DNA of 64,000 nt from Paenibacillus sp. YN15. Its GTDB lineage: Bacteria; Bacillota; Bacilli; Paenibacillales; NBRC-103111. The notes beneath the pieces were generated by a model, which was not told where the DNA came from, made no database searches, and worked only from the letters and a program-made list of their open reading frames with translations. Made by a program: the position numbers and the translations under genes. Shown here piece after piece: positions 8,901 through 17,952 of the stretch. Position 1 is the first letter of the stretch; each line of letters starts with the position of its first letter. The stretch is from assembly GCF_003285005.1 (NCBI RefSeq), contig NZ_QMFA01000043.1, positions 1 through 64,000 on the forward strand, given 5' to 3'.

Positions 8901-8995
8901 TTGTCAAACGCTGGTGAAGTTTAGTATAGTAAAACAAGGAAATATGCGGAAGAACCGCTCCGACGCAGCAGCAGGCTGCCCGGGGCGGTTTTTTT
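8901..8995 (+). ncRNA. Candidate small RNA: promoter plus terminator without an ORF
   Basis: A good promoter (TTGTCA 8901-8906, 18-base spacer, TATAGT 8925-8930) is followed only about 60 bases later by a strong terminator. AACCGCTCCG (8953-8962) pairs with CGGGGCGGTT (8981-8990), with an inner GCAGC/GCTGC stem, then seven T. The transcript would start near 8937 and be about 60 nt. It does not match a riboswitch or known RNA class I recognise. It could also be an attenuated leader for the SLH gene at 9234, but that gene has its own promoter at 9091-9119. Confidence 0.5.
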
Positions 8996-9090
8996 ACGTC
9001 AAAATGCGAATTATTCAGCCATGCCCGCCGCCTTTTGGACGGATTTGGCTTCGGAGTTTATGGCGGAATATTGTAGATTGGCGGATAAAA

Positions 9091-9119
9091 TTGGCTACTA
9101 TTTCAAAACCAGGTATACT
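9091..9119 (+). promoter_or_regulatory. Sigma-A promoter for the SLH/giant protein genes
   Basis: TTGGCT (9091-9096), 17-base spacer, TATACT (9114-9119). It leaves a leader of about 110 bases before the ATG at 9234. The rest of the 8851-9233 gap holds the candidate small RNA and no supported gene. Confidence 0.65.
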
Positions 9120-9233
9120 TTAGTTGAATGGCCGCGGCGGCAAGATTGCGACGCAGACAGAAAATAAAGTCCGTCCAATGCTGATTCCACAGCAGCATTA
9201 ATTTCTAATCATTTTACAAGGAGCGTAATTACT

Positions 9234-10460
9234 ATGATGAAAAAAATGATTTTACCTGTAGCACTGGCTGCTGTATTTAGCGGCGCCATCATGTTTGGCG
9301 ATAGTGGCCAAGCAGCCTCTAATTTTACTGATATTAACGGACATTGGGCAGAAAGCTACTTGCAAGAAGGAGTATCAAAAGGCTATTTGAATGGTTATGA
9401 GGACGGCACCATTAGACCGGACAATACGATTACCCGCGCAGAGTATATTTCCTTGCTCACCCGAGTAACATCCAGAGAGGCATCGGAAGGCTCGGGTTAC
9501 AGATTCGCAGATACAGCAGGGCACTGGTCCAGAGAAAATGCCTATAAGGGAATAAACCTGGGCTTCTTGCAGGTTGACGATTTCCCTGACGGATTCCACC
9601 CTGACCAAAATATCAATCGGTGGGAACTTATAAAGTGGGCTGTCAATGGCTTGCTGAAAACCAACGATACCTACGTAAAGGCATATAATGACTCCAAAAG
9701 TACGCTGATTCCTTCGCCCGAAGGGTTTAAGGGGGAGTTGTCCGAGGAGCAAGTTCCCTATATAGCAGTGGCGATGGGAACCGAGCTGATAGACGGTTAC
9801 GAGGACGGCACCCTAAGACTCGACGGTACGGCCACTCGCGCTGAAGTCATGAAAATTCTGACTTGGTACCAGGGCCTGGAGAAGAAAAACGCCACTGACT
9901 TCTTGGGTATGAGAGAACTGATGGCTGTGGGCACAGAAGGGACAAATTTGTTTGAGTTGACTGATTTCAGGCCTTCAATTGATCCCAACACAAAAGAGAA
10001 GGATAGGTTTAGTAATATTGTTAATAGGCGATTGGAGACAAAAACAGATATTGGAGATATTAGGATTAATCGCATGATAGCCGTGGACGCTAAAAACGTT
10101 GCCGAGTATACGGGTATTTACGGTAAAGTGTTTATGCCTGCCACGTATTATGCATCAGGAATAGTGGTTTTTGCACAATATACTCTAATTCCCTCATCCG
10201 ACGAGTTTCAGATTAATACCTTTTCTGGGGCATCTGAAGACGGATTTTCTACGTCATTTGTAGGAAAGTTGAATAAGGGTGATGGCATTCTGGAATACGG
10301 CATAAAAACTATTCCCCATAAATTAAACCCATTCAAGAAAGGACAGACCGAAGTTTTTTGGTCCTACAAGTCTTTAAGTAGTAATTTTGTTTACAGTATT
10401 TCGTGTGAGGGGGGAGTATGGATGACAATTGCTGTTCCTTCTAGTGTGTTGAAAGACTAA
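9234..10460 (+). CDS. SLH-domain surface protein
   Basis: Secreted S-layer homology protein of 408 residues. A signal peptide ends near SGQAASNF. Three SLH modules follow at about residues 29-72, 88-140 and 165-210, each with the pattern FxDxxxHWA...G...GYEDGTxRPDxxITRAE. These bind pyruvylated secondary cell-wall polymer and anchor the protein to the wall. The remaining about 195 residues form an unrecognised domain. AAGGAG precedes the ATG. The gene is AT-richer than the rest of the window and stands 67 bases before the 2190-residue protein gene, with no terminator between them. It may act as the wall anchor for that partner, which has no SLH modules of its own. Confidence 0.88.
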   Translation: MMKKMILPVALAAVFSGAIMFGDSGQAASNFTDINGHWAESYLQEGVSKGYLNGYEDGTIRPDNTITRAEYISLLTRVTSREASEGSGYRFADTAGHWSRENAYKGINLGFLQVDDFPDGFHPDQNINRWELIKWAVNGLLKTNDTYVKAYNDSKSTLIPSPEGFKGELSEEQVPYIAVAMGTELIDGYEDGTLRLDGTATRAEVMKILTWYQGLEKKNATDFLGMRELMAVGTEGTNLFELTDFRPSIDPNTKEKDRFSNIVNRRLETKTDIGDIRINRMIAVDAKNVAEYTGIYGKVFMPATYYASGIVVFAQYTLIPSSDEFQINTFSGASEDGFSTSFVGKLNKGDGILEYGIKTIPHKLNPFKKGQTEVFWSYKSLSSNFVYSISCEGGVWMTIAVPSSVLKD

Positions 10461-10527
10461 GTTAGGTAAATGAAAATCTTAATAGAGCTGGCATATAGAA
10501 TATAGGCCAGGCAGTCGAGGAGGCTTT

Positions 10528-13500
10528 ATGAAGAAATTTTGGTCTGTATTTCTCATATTTAGCATACTTTATCCTACACTTTTTGAGATTGCTTCCTATG
10601 CTGCAACTATTATAAGTCCAAGCGGTCCAGCTAATATACAAACCATAACAAAAGATGTGAAAGGGTATGAAGTTGCAAACCCGGGTGTGTATTGGTATCA
10701 ATCTGGAGGTAATCCTCCAGGATACAGATATTGGGTGGCGGACCTTACGGGTGGGGGTCATGTAAACTCAGATAATGTAGTAAGAAACGGAAAGTCCTAC
10801 CCTAACAATGCAAAAGTATCAGACTCCATTGATCTTTATACCTGGAGAGCGGATGTATACACTGATCCTGAGACAAATGAAAAGTATAAAGATAGCTTGG
10901 GACAGTTGGCTAGTTCCCCAGTTATTGATGGTATGCCTACTAAGGTAGAAGATTCTTACGCTTATAAATTGGAATCTATAGGGCCAGTTGAAGGATCTAA
11001 AGTTCACCTTACTACAATTACTGGGGTAGATTATCAAGAAGACTACGACCCCGTTGAATATGAGATTGGATATGATGGCTACCCAATGTATAAGATTTTG
11101 TATACTACCCACTTAAACGTCAACTGGAAAGCCACTATCCAAGAGTCCAAGGAAATCGATGTCCTATCCAACAGCACCATAAACATAGGCGGAGCCTATC
11201 AAGCAACTGCCCAGGTAAAAACCAAGAATTTTGGTTCTTCCAATTGGAGCGAATGGGTAGATGTTAGCTCCCGTACAGCTGAAATTGTTTGGTCCAGTAA
11301 CAATACGTCAGTTGCTACTGTAAATAATGTAGGTAAAGTAACGGGAGTCGCTACCGGTAATGCAGTCATTGCCGCAACGTGGAAAAAGGGCTTGTACGAG
11401 CTGAGGGATACCATAACCATCACGGTGGGTTCTGCCACTCCGTCTCCCGGCACACCCACCCCAACGCCTACACCCACACCCCCAGCTGGGGGTGATTTAA
11501 CTGGCGATATAAAAGTTCAAAAGGACCCGTTAACGTGGAAGGATTTCAACACCTTCGAGCTGACTGTGAACACAAACGGATGTAAGCCGACTGAATTTTT
11601 ATGGCAGGTGTATCAAAATAACGGTGTACGTGAGTATTGGTCAGGCTGGAAGCCTTGGAGCTCCGATAACCAGTGGAAAATAACGTCATCCTACATGTAT
11701 GACCCAAGCATTAAAGCTTACTGGGGAGGCTTAATTAGCGGTCCCACTAAAGTAAGTGCTGGGGTGAAAGATTCCTGTGGCGGTATCTCTTGGATCGGTC
11801 CCAAGGATTTTGTGATCGGTGACCCTCCAGCCAACAGACCTCCTGAGTTTGAAATTGGGTGGTTTAAGGATAACGATTATTACAGCTACATACCCATAAC
11901 GGAAGCGGTTGTCGGAGATACATTAAATGTGCGGGTCATTGAACGGGACAATCCCAAAAGCCCGTATGATCCCGATGATGACCTCATGACGTTTGAGTGG
12001 AGATTCGCGGAGAGTTCAAGCGAATGGATACGAGGTTTCCCCGGACAAGGGTATCTCAAAGGCGAGTTTAGGTTAACGTGGATTAACGCGGCAGTTGCCG
12101 GAAAGCATGAGATACAAGCGCGAATGTGCGACACCAATGGTGCTTGTACGGAAAGAACGGCGACCATCACCATCCAACGGCCGGAGCCTTTGCCTTGTAT
12201 AAACGTTCCGTCGAGGGTGGTTCAAAACCGACCTCTTGCCCCCAATGCGATAAACGGGGATTGCAGCAGGGCGGCTTTGGGAAGAACCATCTCCAAGTAT
12301 TTCTGGACCAACAAGCTGGATGTATATCCAAATGTGGGTCCCGAAACCATCACGTTGGAGGTGGAGGACAATAAGGGGGTAAGGAACCTCCCCGAGAACA
12401 AGGCTGTAAAGCAGATTTTTGTACAGGAAGATAAACCTCCGATACCAAACACTGATCTGCCCACCGTATCACTTAGGGGGAACGTAGGATTTAATGATTT
12501 ATCTGTAAGTCCAGACGGTGACATCATCATTAGAACTTCTGCCTGGTACCAGTATGACTCGGACAACGATGGGAATTTTGACGAGCACCCTTTGATAAGC
12601 ATCCCCATTACGGTAGCTGGGTCCGCTCATATACCTACCGCTAAGGTCGGTAAGTACAGGCTAAAACTCGAGGTAGAAGAGGATTGGGGTTTACGAGGGG
12701 AAGGATACTTCATTGTAGATGTGAAAAATCTAGCACCCTTTGGATCTTTTTCACTATCCTCCTTGAACCCCGATCCGCCTAGATTTAATACGACTGTGGA
12801 GAACGAAATACTGATGGCATTCGGCAACAATTGGTTGGGCTCTTCTTTGGTAAATCCGAGTCTTCATAAAACAAAGGATCTGAGATTCACCTATAATACC
12901 TTCACGAAAGGATTTACGACCAATTATGCACGAAACGTTCAAAATGGTCCAAGTTCCAATTTTTCTACAGTTTTTAGCCAGGTGCAAACACCGTATGCTG
13001 TTTACAACAATGCTCCCTCCCCGCAAGCGCTGCCTACGTTGTTTAATGGGCAGTTTACGGGTGATTCGTCAAAGGTGGGTGTAAAGGGCTCAATTCCTGC
13101 AGTCATCAACGGAGTATCTCAGTTGTACTCCTGCGGAGCCACCGGTGAGATCAACGCTGCCAATCCAGGAAATTGTGTTGCTTACGATGCTAAAGGAGGG
13201 GCCTATTCCTTTACTGCCACTACATCAGGATACTCCAGTGATAGTAGTTCGTCAGAATCCCAGAGCTGGAGTATCATGAGAACTGCTCCTTCTGGGCAGG
13301 TTACCTGGCAATTGAATGGCAGTTACTATTACTATAGCTACGACTCCGACAGCGATGAATACGACGAATACATCGTAGAAGGTATAAGGTATGCAGATAG
13401 GCTTGCAAGTCTAATTCTAAATGATGATGCCACAAAGATAGGATATGTTGTGTCTTCTCAGTGGACGGGCTCCGGTTATGTCTATACCTATAAATGGTAT

Positions 13501-16500
13501 GATGTTGAAACGGGACAGGAAGTGGACCCCAACTCTGTGAGCTTGCCTTCCAATATGAATAGCGGGGCTATTTTTGAGGACACTGAGTCTGTTGTCTGGA
13601 GATTAAGCAGCTTTAGAGGGAAGTGCGATGGGGACTGTAACCCAAGTAACTATTATACCGATTATAGTGGCTATGGTACGGAAGGCATAAGAGCATACAA
13701 TAAGCTCACGGGAGAGACAAAGGATTATTATCTTTATGTGGATCAATATTTTGACAATAGGGATAAGTGGACTGAAAGCTGCGGCATTAATGATAGCGGG
13801 TCCTCTTACACCTATCGGGACTATAGAGAAGTACAGTACTCAGTAGGACCCGATGGAACGATATATGCTGTTGACAGTCACAGTAAAATCTATGTATTTG
13901 ACAAGTTTGGCAATAAGAAATACGAGTACACCACGTTAAGTTCCTACCCCAAATACACGGAACGGTGTGAAAGCAGTGAAATCGAGAAGCGTACTTTTAG
14001 TATCACATCCGGCATAGGAACGGATGGCAAGTTTTATGCGTTATTGAGAGAAGATTGGAATCACTACCAAAGGTACTATCAATGGGGAAATATGGAGGTG
14101 AGATATCTTCACAATTTAACGAATTGGAGCTATTATACGATATCCGGGTCGGTTAATCCGGTTCCGTATGCCTCATTGGAAGTGGGGCAAATCCTAAAGG
14201 ACAGCACAGACATAGCGGATGCGGATTATGTGTATGACTTCCTGCAAACGACACTTAATTATAATGCGAACGCCCCTTCCGGGCTAAACCTTCGAGCGCA
14301 GAATCATAACAACATGTACAGAGTGGAGCAAACCTCCAATAGGGTGGCTCTCACCAAGATCGTAAACGGGGTGAGGACCGAAATACAGGCAGCGCCACTA
14401 AACCTGGGCCCTTTGCAGTTTGCCCACATGACCGTATCAACAAGAGGGGGCAGAATAAAGGTCATGTATGGCTCTGTGCCTCTTATTGATGCGTATGATT
14501 CTACATTTGAACATGGTGCTTACGGATTCTTTATGGGCAACTACGGATCTCATTTCCGGAATGTTTATGTCAATGTTCCCATAGTGGACAACAATAAGAT
14601 AAGTGACATTGGCTTAGTAAAGGAAAATCTGATTTATGCAACAGCTTATTCAGATTCCGAAGGAGACTCTAACCTAAAAGAGCTAGACTCATGGACTTAC
14701 GTTCATACAAATCCGTGGAAGTTCTTGGATGCTGGGGATGGGAATACGGGTGTCTCGGCATACAACAACGTTACGGTTAGGGGAGACCCGGTAATCGCCT
14801 TGGATAAGGTCGGTCAGTATTCCATAACTTATAAGGCTGCAGACGAACCTTCACCGCCAGAGTATTACTATCCCGACGGTACGTTTGCTGCATACAGGGC
14901 TGAATCTGATCCCTATACAACGAACGTTCTCATCCACCGCAAACCCAAAGGTGTTCTGAATGTGAATCAGGATCAGTATTACCGGTTGTCCTTTGATGAC
15001 CAGAGCTATGATCCTGACAGGTGGCTGCCTGGCGGGTATTGCTCGACTGAAGCTACAGGCATTGATTATTGCTCCACGCGGGGGATAACTGACAGAAGGT
15101 ATAATATGACTTATCCCGATGGAACAACAGTTGACGGGTTGATCTCGAGAATTAGCCAAGAAGGGATGTATGTCTTTCGGGTGGCCGTGAGGGACGAATA
15201 TGGCGCATGGAGCGATTGGGCGGAAACATACATTTGGTTGGATTCACCTCCACTGAATAACCCTCCATTTGTTTCGATGGTGTCGCCTAACAGTCAAAAC
15301 GAGCAGGTTCCGGCGGGCGCTGACAATAATCCTACCTTTGTCTTCAATGCAGTGGATTATGATGAAAATAGTATCATCAAGTCGTACACCTATAAAATCC
15401 TGAATTATACGGGGGTATATGAGTACGATCCTACCGTGGGATACTACAGAACCGTATGGAAATGGAGGGATATGTACGGTCTAAGTGGAACCGTAAATGT
15501 GAATAGCCCAAGCGACGGAAACACAGTTTCATTAAGCAGGCAAGTAACTTTAACACTGTCAGCAGGGACTACGTATAAGTTTGAAGTGTACGTTACCGAT
15601 GAGAAAGGAGCGGTGTCCTCTACTGCGTTTACGTATTTCAGCAAAGGGTATCCACCGTCTGTGGTACTGACTGCTCCAGCGGGAACCCAGGATAACCCCA
15701 CTCCGTTGACGGGGGTACTAATGCCGAGTTGGACTCAGTCTGATCCTGACCCGAATACGTATTTCACCTCTTGGTCCTACAGGGTCTTAAATGCTGACGG
15801 GTCCCAAACTACTATACCTTATGGAACTACTGGCTATAATGATGCAATATATTATGGGTCTTTTAGGTCAGGCTGTTGGACAGACAGTGAAGGTTATACC
15901 GATTGTAGTAGTTACTCCACCCGACAGACAAGTTGGACTGCGAGTGAAGGATTAAGTATCGCTCGACTGCCTCAAGGAGTGCCGTTGCAGGTGCAGGTTA
16001 AAGTGAATTCGTGCACAGCATCTTATGGGGATTCTTGTGATAGCGGTACGTCAAAAGCATCTGATTGGTCTAATGTGGGATGGTTTACTACCAATCGGCC
16101 ACCGACAGCGAGCATGTCCAGTCCAGCAGGCTCACAATGGGCTCCTACAGTTTTTGATACCACACGGCCAACATTTGTGTGGACTCAGTCTGACCCCGAT
16201 CCTGGGACGCTATTTTTCTATTTCCAGATTCAGATCACTAATGAAGAAAATACCATTACACTCTTGGACTCCGGCCAGTATTGGCAGAATACGTGGGCTA
16301 CAACCGGTAGCTGGCAAGCCTCCAGTGATTTACCTGCAGGGCAGAAGTTAAGAGTTCGGGTACGGGTGTTTGATGGCCATGTGTGGTCCGACTGGTCGGC
16401 GCAAACTTGGTTTTATATCAACCGGCCGCCGGTAGCTGACTTTGATTGGGCTCCGAAGCCGGTATGGGAGGGAGACAGCATCCGGCTCACCAGTCTTTCG

Positions 16501-17100
16501 TATGATCCTGATGGGGATAATCTCACATACCGTTGGCGGATCAGCGGGCCTGACGGCCGGGAATGGTCCGGCAGCGCAGGAGAATGGACGGGAGTGTGGC
16601 TGGAGCCGGGGATATATACGGTGATCCTGACGGTGTCCGACGGGTTGCAGGAAGCATCGGCGGAGAAGCCGGTGGAGGTGCTGCCCTTGACTATTGATGC
16701 AGATATCCATCATACGCCGGATTGGCTTCAAATTCATGTGGAGCGCGGGCATGAGACCTCACATGCGCCCAAGGATTTTTATGCCGGGGAGAAGCTGCTG
16801 CTTCATATTGCGAGTGCCCCCGCTCCTGTTGGCAGAGCGGAGGCGCGGCTGGAGGCCACCGGCATCGGGGGAGGCAGCATTCTGGTGGAAACAGTGCTGG
16901 CTGCCGAGAACACAGCTTGTCTGTTTGCAGGCGAGCTGTATGATCCTGTTATGGGCTCTCTGGACAATAGACTGCCTGATGGCCTGCACGAAGTGCGCTT
17001 CCGCCTGACATACAGCAACGGAGTGGTCAAAGAAACTGTGGTGTCCTTCCGGATTATCGGCTCTGCTCTGGGAGCGGTAGGGGTTCACCGGATACAGTAG
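10528..17100 (+). CDS. Giant secreted multidomain surface protein (BIG2, Ig-like and PKD modules)
   Basis: A 2190-residue secreted protein. Residues 1-25 form a signal peptide (MKKFWSVFLIFSILYPTLF...). About 207-300 resembles a BIG2 Ig-like domain (WSSNNTSVATVNNVGKVTGVATG), followed by a Pro/Thr linker. Central parts are Tyr/Ser-rich and unrecognised (about 880-1300). Later segments repeat PPxVxxxxP.G.....PT..WTQSDPDP, suggesting fibronectin-like modules, and a PKD-like domain lies at about 1964-2054 (SYDPDGDNLTYRWRISGPDG). No LPXTG or SLH anchor is seen. GAGGAGG precedes the start. It follows the SLH gene closely and is probably cotranscribed. Base composition is AT-rich until about 16420, after which it matches the chromosome, suggesting a mosaic gene. 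Role unknown; adhesion or surface assembly are guesses. Confidence 0.85.
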   Translation: MKKFWSVFLIFSILYPTLFEIASYAATIISPSGPANIQTITKDVKGYEVANPGVYWYQSGGNPPGYRYWVADLTGGGHVNSDNVVRNGKSYPNNAKVSDSIDLYTWRADVYTDPETNEKYKDSLGQLASSPVIDGMPTKVEDSYAYKLESIGPVEGSKVHLTTITGVDYQEDYDPVEYEIGYDGYPMYKILYTTHLNVNWKATIQESKEIDVLSNSTINIGGAYQATAQVKTKNFGSSNWSEWVDVSSRTAEIVWSSNNTSVATVNNVGKVTGVATGNAVIAATWKKGLYELRDTITITVGSATPSPGTPTPTPTPTPPAGGDLTGDIKVQKDPLTWKDFNTFELTVNTNGCKPTEFLWQVYQNNGVREYWSGWKPWSSDNQWKITSSYMYDPSIKAYWGGLISGPTKVSAGVKDSCGGISWIGPKDFVIGDPPANRPPEFEIGWFKDNDYYSYIPITEAVVGDTLNVRVIERDNPKSPYDPDDDLMTFEWRFAESSSEWIRGFPGQGYLKGEFRLTWINAAVAGKHEIQARMCDTNGACTERTATITIQRPEPLPCINVPSRVVQNRPLAPNAINGDCSRAALGRTISKYFWTNKLDVYPNVGPETITLEVEDNKGVRNLPENKAVKQIFVQEDKPPIPNTDLPTVSLRGNVGFNDLSVSPDGDIIIRTSAWYQYDSDNDGNFDEHPLISIPITVAGSAHIPTAKVGKYRLKLEVEEDWGLRGEGYFIVDVKNLAPFGSFSLSSLNPDPPRFNTTVENEILMAFGNNWLGSSLVNPSLHKTKDLRFTYNTFTKGFTTNYARNVQNGPSSNFSTVFSQVQTPYAVYNNAPSPQALPTLFNGQFTGDSSKVGVKGSIPAVINGVSQLYSCGATGEINAANPGNCVAYDAKGGAYSFTATTSGYSSDSSSSESQSWSIMRTAPSGQVTWQLNGSYYYYSYDSDSDEYDEYIVEGIRYADRLASLILNDDATKIGYVVSSQWTGSGYVYTYKWYDVETGQEVDPNSVSLPSNMNSGAIFEDTESVVWRLSSFRGKCDGDCNPSNYYTDYSGYGTEGIRAYNKLTGETKDYYLYVDQYFDNRDKWTESCGINDSGSSYTYRDYREVQYSVGPDGTIYAVDSHSKIYVFDKFGNKKYEYTTLSSYPKYTERCESSEIEKRTFSITSGIGTDGKFYALLREDWNHYQRYYQWGNMEVRYLHNLTNWSYYTISGSVNPVPYASLEVGQILKDSTDIADADYVYDFLQTTLNYNANAPSGLNLRAQNHNNMYRVEQTSNRVALTKIVNGVRTEIQAAPLNLGPLQFAHMTVSTRGGRIKVMYGSVPLIDAYDSTFEHGAYGFFMGNYGSHFRNVYVNVPIVDNNKISDIGLVKENLIYATAYSDSEGDSNLKELDSWTYVHTNPWKFLDAGDGNTGVSAYNNVTVRGDPVIALDKVGQYSITYKAADEPSPPEYYYPDGTFAAYRAESDPYTTNVLIHRKPKGVLNVNQDQYYRLSFDDQSYDPDRWLPGGYCSTEATGIDYCSTRGITDRRYNMTYPDGTTVDGLISRISQEGMYVFRVAVRDEYGAWSDWAETYIWLDSPPLNNPPFVSMVSPNSQNEQVPAGADNNPTFVFNAVDYDENSIIKSYTYKILNYTGVYEYDPTVGYYRTVWKWRDMYGLSGTVNVNSPSDGNTVSLSRQVTLTLSAGTTYKFEVYVTDEKGAVSSTAFTYFSKGYPPSVVLTAPAGTQDNPTPLTGVLMPSWTQSDPDPNTYFTSWSYRVLNADGSQTTIPYGTTGYNDAIYYGSFRSGCWTDSEGYTDCSSYSTRQTSWTASEGLSIARLPQGVPLQVQVKVNSCTASYGDSCDSGTSKASDWSNVGWFTTNRPPTASMSSPAGSQWAPTVFDTTRPTFVWTQSDPDPGTLFFYFQIQITNEENTITLLDSGQYWQNTWATTGSWQASSDLPAGQKLRVRVRVFDGHVWSDWSAQTWFYINRPPVADFDWAPKPVWEGDSIRLTSLSYDPDGDNLTYRWRISGPDGREWSGSAGEWTGVWLEPGIYTVILTVSDGLQEASAEKPVEVLPLTIDADIHHTPDWLQIHVERGHETSHAPKDFYAGEKLLLHIASAPAPVGRAEARLEATGIGGGSILVETVLAAENTACLFAGELYDPVMGSLDNRLPDGLHEVRFRLTYSNGVVKETVVSFRIIGSALGAVGVHRIQ

Positions 17101-17150
17101 CAACAAGGGCAGATGTAGCTCAGCAAATTACAAATTGATGCATCAAAGCG

Positions 17151-17184
17151 AAAAGCCGCTCTCCTTCGACGGGAAGCGGTTTTT
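17151..17184 (+). terminator. Terminator after the giant surface protein gene
   Basis: CCGCT pairs with AGCGG inside AAAAGCCGCT...GGGAAGCGG, followed by TTTTT. The stem is short but well placed, about 50 bases after the stop. Confidence 0.6.
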
Positions 17185-17361
17185 GATCACGCAGAATGTT
17201 TAGATGGCTTTGGGGCGAGCAGCGGATGGACTGCTTTTGGAGGCGCAAGGAGAGGGGCAAGGCGGCGGGAGCGGGCGGGTTGCCACCATAGCGGAAACAG
17301 CGGATTCGTGACAGCAGCGTGTGCGTTTTGGGCGGGCTAGCCTACTGCGACTTACTTCAAA

Positions 17362-17550
17362 ACGGAACTCAGCGACTCTTATTGCAGTAAAAAGCGGAAA
17401 TTGGATTTTTAACGGAATTGAGCGTCCCTTACCGGTCTTATACGGCGAAAATGAGGGGAGGATGAGGCTTTGGCGGGTTATAGGGGCTTCTCAGTTCCGT
17501 ATAAACAGGAATAAGAGGCCAAAGCTGCTTGTAAGAGTTGCTCAGTTCCC
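17362..17550. repeat. Degenerate GGAACT-GAGCG repeats in a gene-free stretch
   Basis: ACGGAACTCAGCGACTCTTA (17362-17381) recurs as ACGGAATTGAGCGTCCCTTA (17412-17431). Inverted copies beginning CTCAGTTCC occur at 17490-17500 and 17541-17550. The region 17185-17952 otherwise has no supported gene; open frames in it lack ribosome binding sites and protein-like composition. Confidence 0.6.
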
Positions 17551-17614
17551 ATACGCTCTGCTCCTCCGGGGAGGGCCGCGGGGAGCTTCCAGGCGCAGGG
17601 GCCGTCCGTCCGCT

Positions 17615-17931
17615 GTAGCGAAAGCAGGTTTCCGCTACCCTGAAATAACACTGGTCCTTGCCGCAGGCCGGATGGTGTTATGGAAGCCTCGAAACCGGCA
17701 AAGCCGGTTTGAGGGTCTCTCCGACATTTCATCGGTCTAAAGGTGCGGCGGGAATGGCTTTCGGGCAAGAGTTAGGCCACCTGCAAACGGGGAAAGGCCG
17801 CCCACAATGGTACCCCCTTCCGTTGCCCGACGCTAAAACGGTACCGCTGCCCCAATAGCGGAAAGGAACCTTCCGCTATTGGCTCCCCCCACCGGCTAAC
17901 GCCCCAATAGCGGACAATCCCTGTCCGCTAT
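17615..17931. repeat. Palindromic TAGCGGA-type repeats downstream of nirK
   Basis: Same family as at 93-230. GTAGCG/CGCTAC lies at 17615-17638. CCAATAGCGGAA and TTCCGCTATTGG form a 12-base stem at 17852-17882. ATAGCGGACA and TGTCCGCTAT flank 5 bases at 17907-17931. The last two follow the nirK stop on the minus strand and may also act as its terminator, though no T run is present. Confidence 0.75.
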
Positions 17932-17952
17932 AAGCCCCAACAAGGCCCATCA

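Noticed and set aside
8887-9123. A 78-residue reading frame in the gap before the SLH gene
   Set aside because: It covers the small-RNA promoter and terminator, has no suitable ribosome binding site and no protein-like pattern.
17321-17740. A 139-residue reading frame downstream of the giant protein
   Set aside because: It runs through degenerate intergenic repeats, lacks a ribosome binding site and has composition typical of random GC-rich sequence.
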